Origin: Embiotoca jacksoni
Lineage: Eukaryota > Chordata > Actinopteri > Embiotocidae
Length of the DNA: 64,000 nucleotides
NCBI GenBank assembly: GCA_022577435.1
Contig: JAKOON010000012.1
Coordinates: 15,919,085 to 15,983,084 of the forward strand
Reading direction: 5' to 3'
Shown here in pieces: positions 61,440-64,000 of the stretch (its first letter is position 1; every line of letters starts with the position of its first letter). A model generated the notes under the pieces. It worked only from the letters and a program-made list of their open reading frames with translations, did no database searches and was not told where the DNA came from. The position numbers and the translations under genes were made by a program.

Positions 61440-61816
61440 ACCCTGGCTAATTAGGCTCCGAGTCAGGTTGACATTGTGCGGAGCAATGATGCGACCTGCA
61501 TGACATCACCACACTCTGTGGTGTTTTCGAAAACGCTCTCTTGTTTTCTCTTTGTCAGCCATCATATCTGCATGTCCAAGTCCTATGTGTGAAATGCATG
61601 AACTATGTAGTGTGTTCAAAAGATGACCCTGGTTAATTAGACATGTCGTCAGGTGGGTGGAGCAAAGCTGCGACCTGCATGATGTCCCCGCACCCTACAC
61701 CTGTGTTAGTGATCGCTCTGTTTACTTTGTAACGCACTGTATTAACTGTCAGCCATTATACCCTCATGTCCAAATACTAAGTGAGAAAAGCATCCACTAT
61801 GTAGTGCACTCAAAAC
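61440..61816 (+). repeat. Diverged tandem duplication, unit about 185 bp
   Basis: Unit 1 (61440-61622) and unit 2 (61625-61816) share, in order, ACCCTGG(C/T)TAATTAG, GGAGCAA, GCGACCTGCATGA, TGTCAGCCAT, ATGTCCAA and ACTATGTAGTG. Spacing between matching words is 179-194 bp, so small indels occurred. Likely an old repeat or transposon interior; no frame. Confidence 0.75.
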
Positions 61817-62719
61817 GGAACACAATATTATGAAAGAAAATAAGGCATAATATGCTTTCTACTAACTGACCTTAGCTATAAAATCCCCATTGCATGACAC
61901 TAAACCTGTCAGTGGTGACACAAAATGGCAACTACTTTGTGTTAAACAGGAGACAGCGAATGAGGGAGTGAATTCGGACAGAGCACATTTACTGAGGGAT
62001 TATAATTGTGCGCACTGTCCCACAGAACAGAAGAGCAAGAAAGATGTGACTCAGCTGCAGTTTGTATACACCCATGAAGTTCAGTGAAAGGTCTTGTTAG
62101 GCGTCTAAAGTGAAAACACCTGTGCTGGTGACGTTAAACACCTGCTCCCAAATGTTGGTCAGAAACGGCACAAAAGAGTGCAGGAAATACAAGAGCTGTG
62201 AAGTTAAGGAGAAGGAAAAAAAGGACAAAGGTTAAAATGCCTTTTTTCAGATGTTTTTTTTCTAATTTTAGTTAAGTTTGTGAATTAGAGTCTACACTGT
62301 ACCCCAACAAATTACACATACCCTGCACTCTTAAGATACTTTTCACAAGATTTTCAATAAAACTGCACCAACAAACTTCTCTCAGCATTGTTACGCATCT
62401 TAGAAACAAATAATACTTATAATCTATAAGAGTTAAGTGTTTCTGTCTGTGCAAGAAATATTATAATACTAGTCAATTGAAATGAGACTGGGAAATTGTA
62501 TAAGCAAAGCACAACTTATTAATATATATTTTATTTGGGTGAACTTTTAAGCACTATATTTGCACCTCCCTGGTCGTACCACTTATGCTTAAAGTGCTGG
62601 TAATAAACAAAATCCTTCAACACAATGCTATTATGATCATAAAAGCTGTAAATCTACAGTATTGTCCAATTACATGTAGCTTTTAAACAGTGTCAGTGTG
62701 TTGTGTTTGTGATAGGCTG
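61817..62719. other. AT-rich non-coding, no gene
   Basis: Nothing recognised. Confidence 0.45.
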
Positions 62720-62995
62720 TGTAATAGTGTAATAACTCTGTCCCCCTGTAAGCCGGCCAGGGAGGCTGTGTGTAAATGAGACGGTTCTGCTACATTAGCT
62801 TCATAACACCATAATCCCTTCTCCATAAACCATTACATGCGCCGCAACATTTCTGATTTATGGGGGGTAGAGAATCAATGGGAAAAAATTAATGCTCGCA
62901 AAACGTCCCAGGGACAATATTGAGCAGATTTTAATTGTGATTTCATTCAAGTGGCTGTTAGCCAGATGATGAATGGGAGCTAACCTTCCACTCTG
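62720..62995. promoter_or_regulatory. Strong candidate CNE
   Basis: Complex sequence with ACATGCGCCGCAACAT, a PBX/HOX-type TGATTTAT at 62854-62861, GCTCGCAAAACGTCCC and GCAGATTTTAATTGTGATTT. CpGs are retained and homopolymers are few. Conservation inferred. Confidence 0.42.
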
Positions 62996-64000
62996 CCAAG
63001 CACTGGAGATAGTCTTTAATATGACAATTAAGTGTCTGTCTTTGAGATTTTATTGTATCCTTCTCTCTCTATCTTGTGAGCTACTCTGTCCTCCCTCCTC
63101 CTTTTCTTTTTTACCTCCCGCCCACTCAGCTCTTTCCTCTCTTTCTATCGCTTCCTCTCTTGACATCACTTCATCTGTACAGTGCAGCTTTTGCGCAGAT
63201 TAAATTGAGACTCGAGTTTTCTCCATCTCAGAGCACTTACTTATGTTTTATGACACACACTAAATCAATTTTATGTTGTTATTGATCCCCCCCCCCCCTC
63301 CTCCTACTATTACCCTCTTGCTTAAATCGACACAAACCATTTTGCCTTTTGCTCCCTGGTTCTTCCTGCTTGTGTCTTGGTGGTGACCTCAAGTGTATGA
63401 CCGAGACACGGCCATCTACAAGGAGAAAAAAAAGAGTGTCTCCCTAAGGGGAAAAAAAAAATCTGCGTAGATGCTGATATAAAAAGGTATGACCAGGAGG
63501 TGGCAGGTTAAACTAGGCTGTACCACTCATCAAAACTTCACTTGTATTTAAGAATTGAAACCCACACTCTGTATCATCATTAAAAATGGTTGTAAAACAC
63601 AAACAATGTTGTTGCGTTGTCTTGTAGTGCACCTGACAGGATAAAGGTTTGGAGAATTTTTAGTGATGGTAAATCACATCATCTCTGTTGTTTTCAATAA
63701 GTTGTTCAAGTAAAAGAAAGCATGCTTTGAAGGGATTTTTTATTTCAACTTCATCATTATGGCTGACTATGCCTTGCTCCAATGCAAGCAGTCTCTTCTG
63801 AGTTTGTATTTATTCACAAGTGTCTCTGCAAACTGAGCCAACAAGACTGAAGGCCAACATGTTCAATGATTTTGTGAAGTATTACAGGAATGTAAGTGAA
63901 TAGAAATGATCAAAAAAGAGTAAAGACAGAGGTGAATATAATCAACACACAATACGAAGAAGAAACATGAATAATAACACGTGAAAACAAATGAAAAGTA
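62996..64000. other. Non-coding right edge, no gene
   Basis: Pyrimidine-rich at 63060-63150, poly-C at 63286-63298, A-rich tracts near 63425-63460, then AT-rich unique DNA. Short frames at 62973-63285 are low-complexity. Confidence 0.45.

Overview
This 64 kb window looks like intergenic, or very long intronic, DNA from a ray-finned fish, most likely a percomorph teleost. Three things point there: AT-rich sequence with very many long (CA)n/(GT)n arrays, interspersed repeats whose motifs I recognise from percomorph genomes, and no bacterial-style gene packing. Neither strand holds a convincing host protein-coding exon, tRNA, rRNA or CRISPR array. The only protein-like homology is a decayed LINE reverse-transcriptase tail at 10.05-10.83 kb. 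The longest open frames are either translated CA/GT repeats or isolated frames with no domain, splice context or codon signature.

Layout. 0-10 kb: mostly unique sequence with several balanced-composition, TAAT/ATTA-rich blocks that look like conserved non-coding elements (CNEs), plus a MITE at 7.5 kb. 10-12 kb: LINE remnant and hAT-like debris. 13-21 kb: CNE-like blocks alternating with CA arrays, including a 135 bp array at 15.9 kb. 21.7-25 kb: MITE and other repeat copies. 25.8-31 kb: the densest CNE-like stretch, interrupted by a tRNA-headed SINE (28.6 kb) and a 346 bp MITE (29.16 kb). 32.9-35.9 kb: two nested-insertion complexes. 36-40 kb: CNE-like blocks. 41.1 kb: a near-perfect fold-back element. 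42-50 kb: unique sequence with scattered repeats. 52-64 kb: a minus-strand SINE, a 45 bp tandem repeat, more CNE-like blocks, an old MITE copy, a GC/GT alternating array and a diverged ~185 bp tandem duplication.

The overall picture is a gene desert of the kind that flanks, or lies within introns of, developmental regulatory genes. The putative function is cis-regulatory and belongs to a gene outside the window, which I cannot identify. All CNE calls are inferences from composition and motif content; none has been tested by alignment. Repeat family names come from remembered family features and are kept general. I found no evidence for a new multi-gene system. The points most worth a second look are the nested transposon layers, the fold-back element carrying two perfect inverted nuclear-receptor half-site pairs, and a few well-formed factor-binding motifs (RFX X-box, SoxE-type dimer site, 12 bp E-box palindrome) inside or beside CNE-like blocks.
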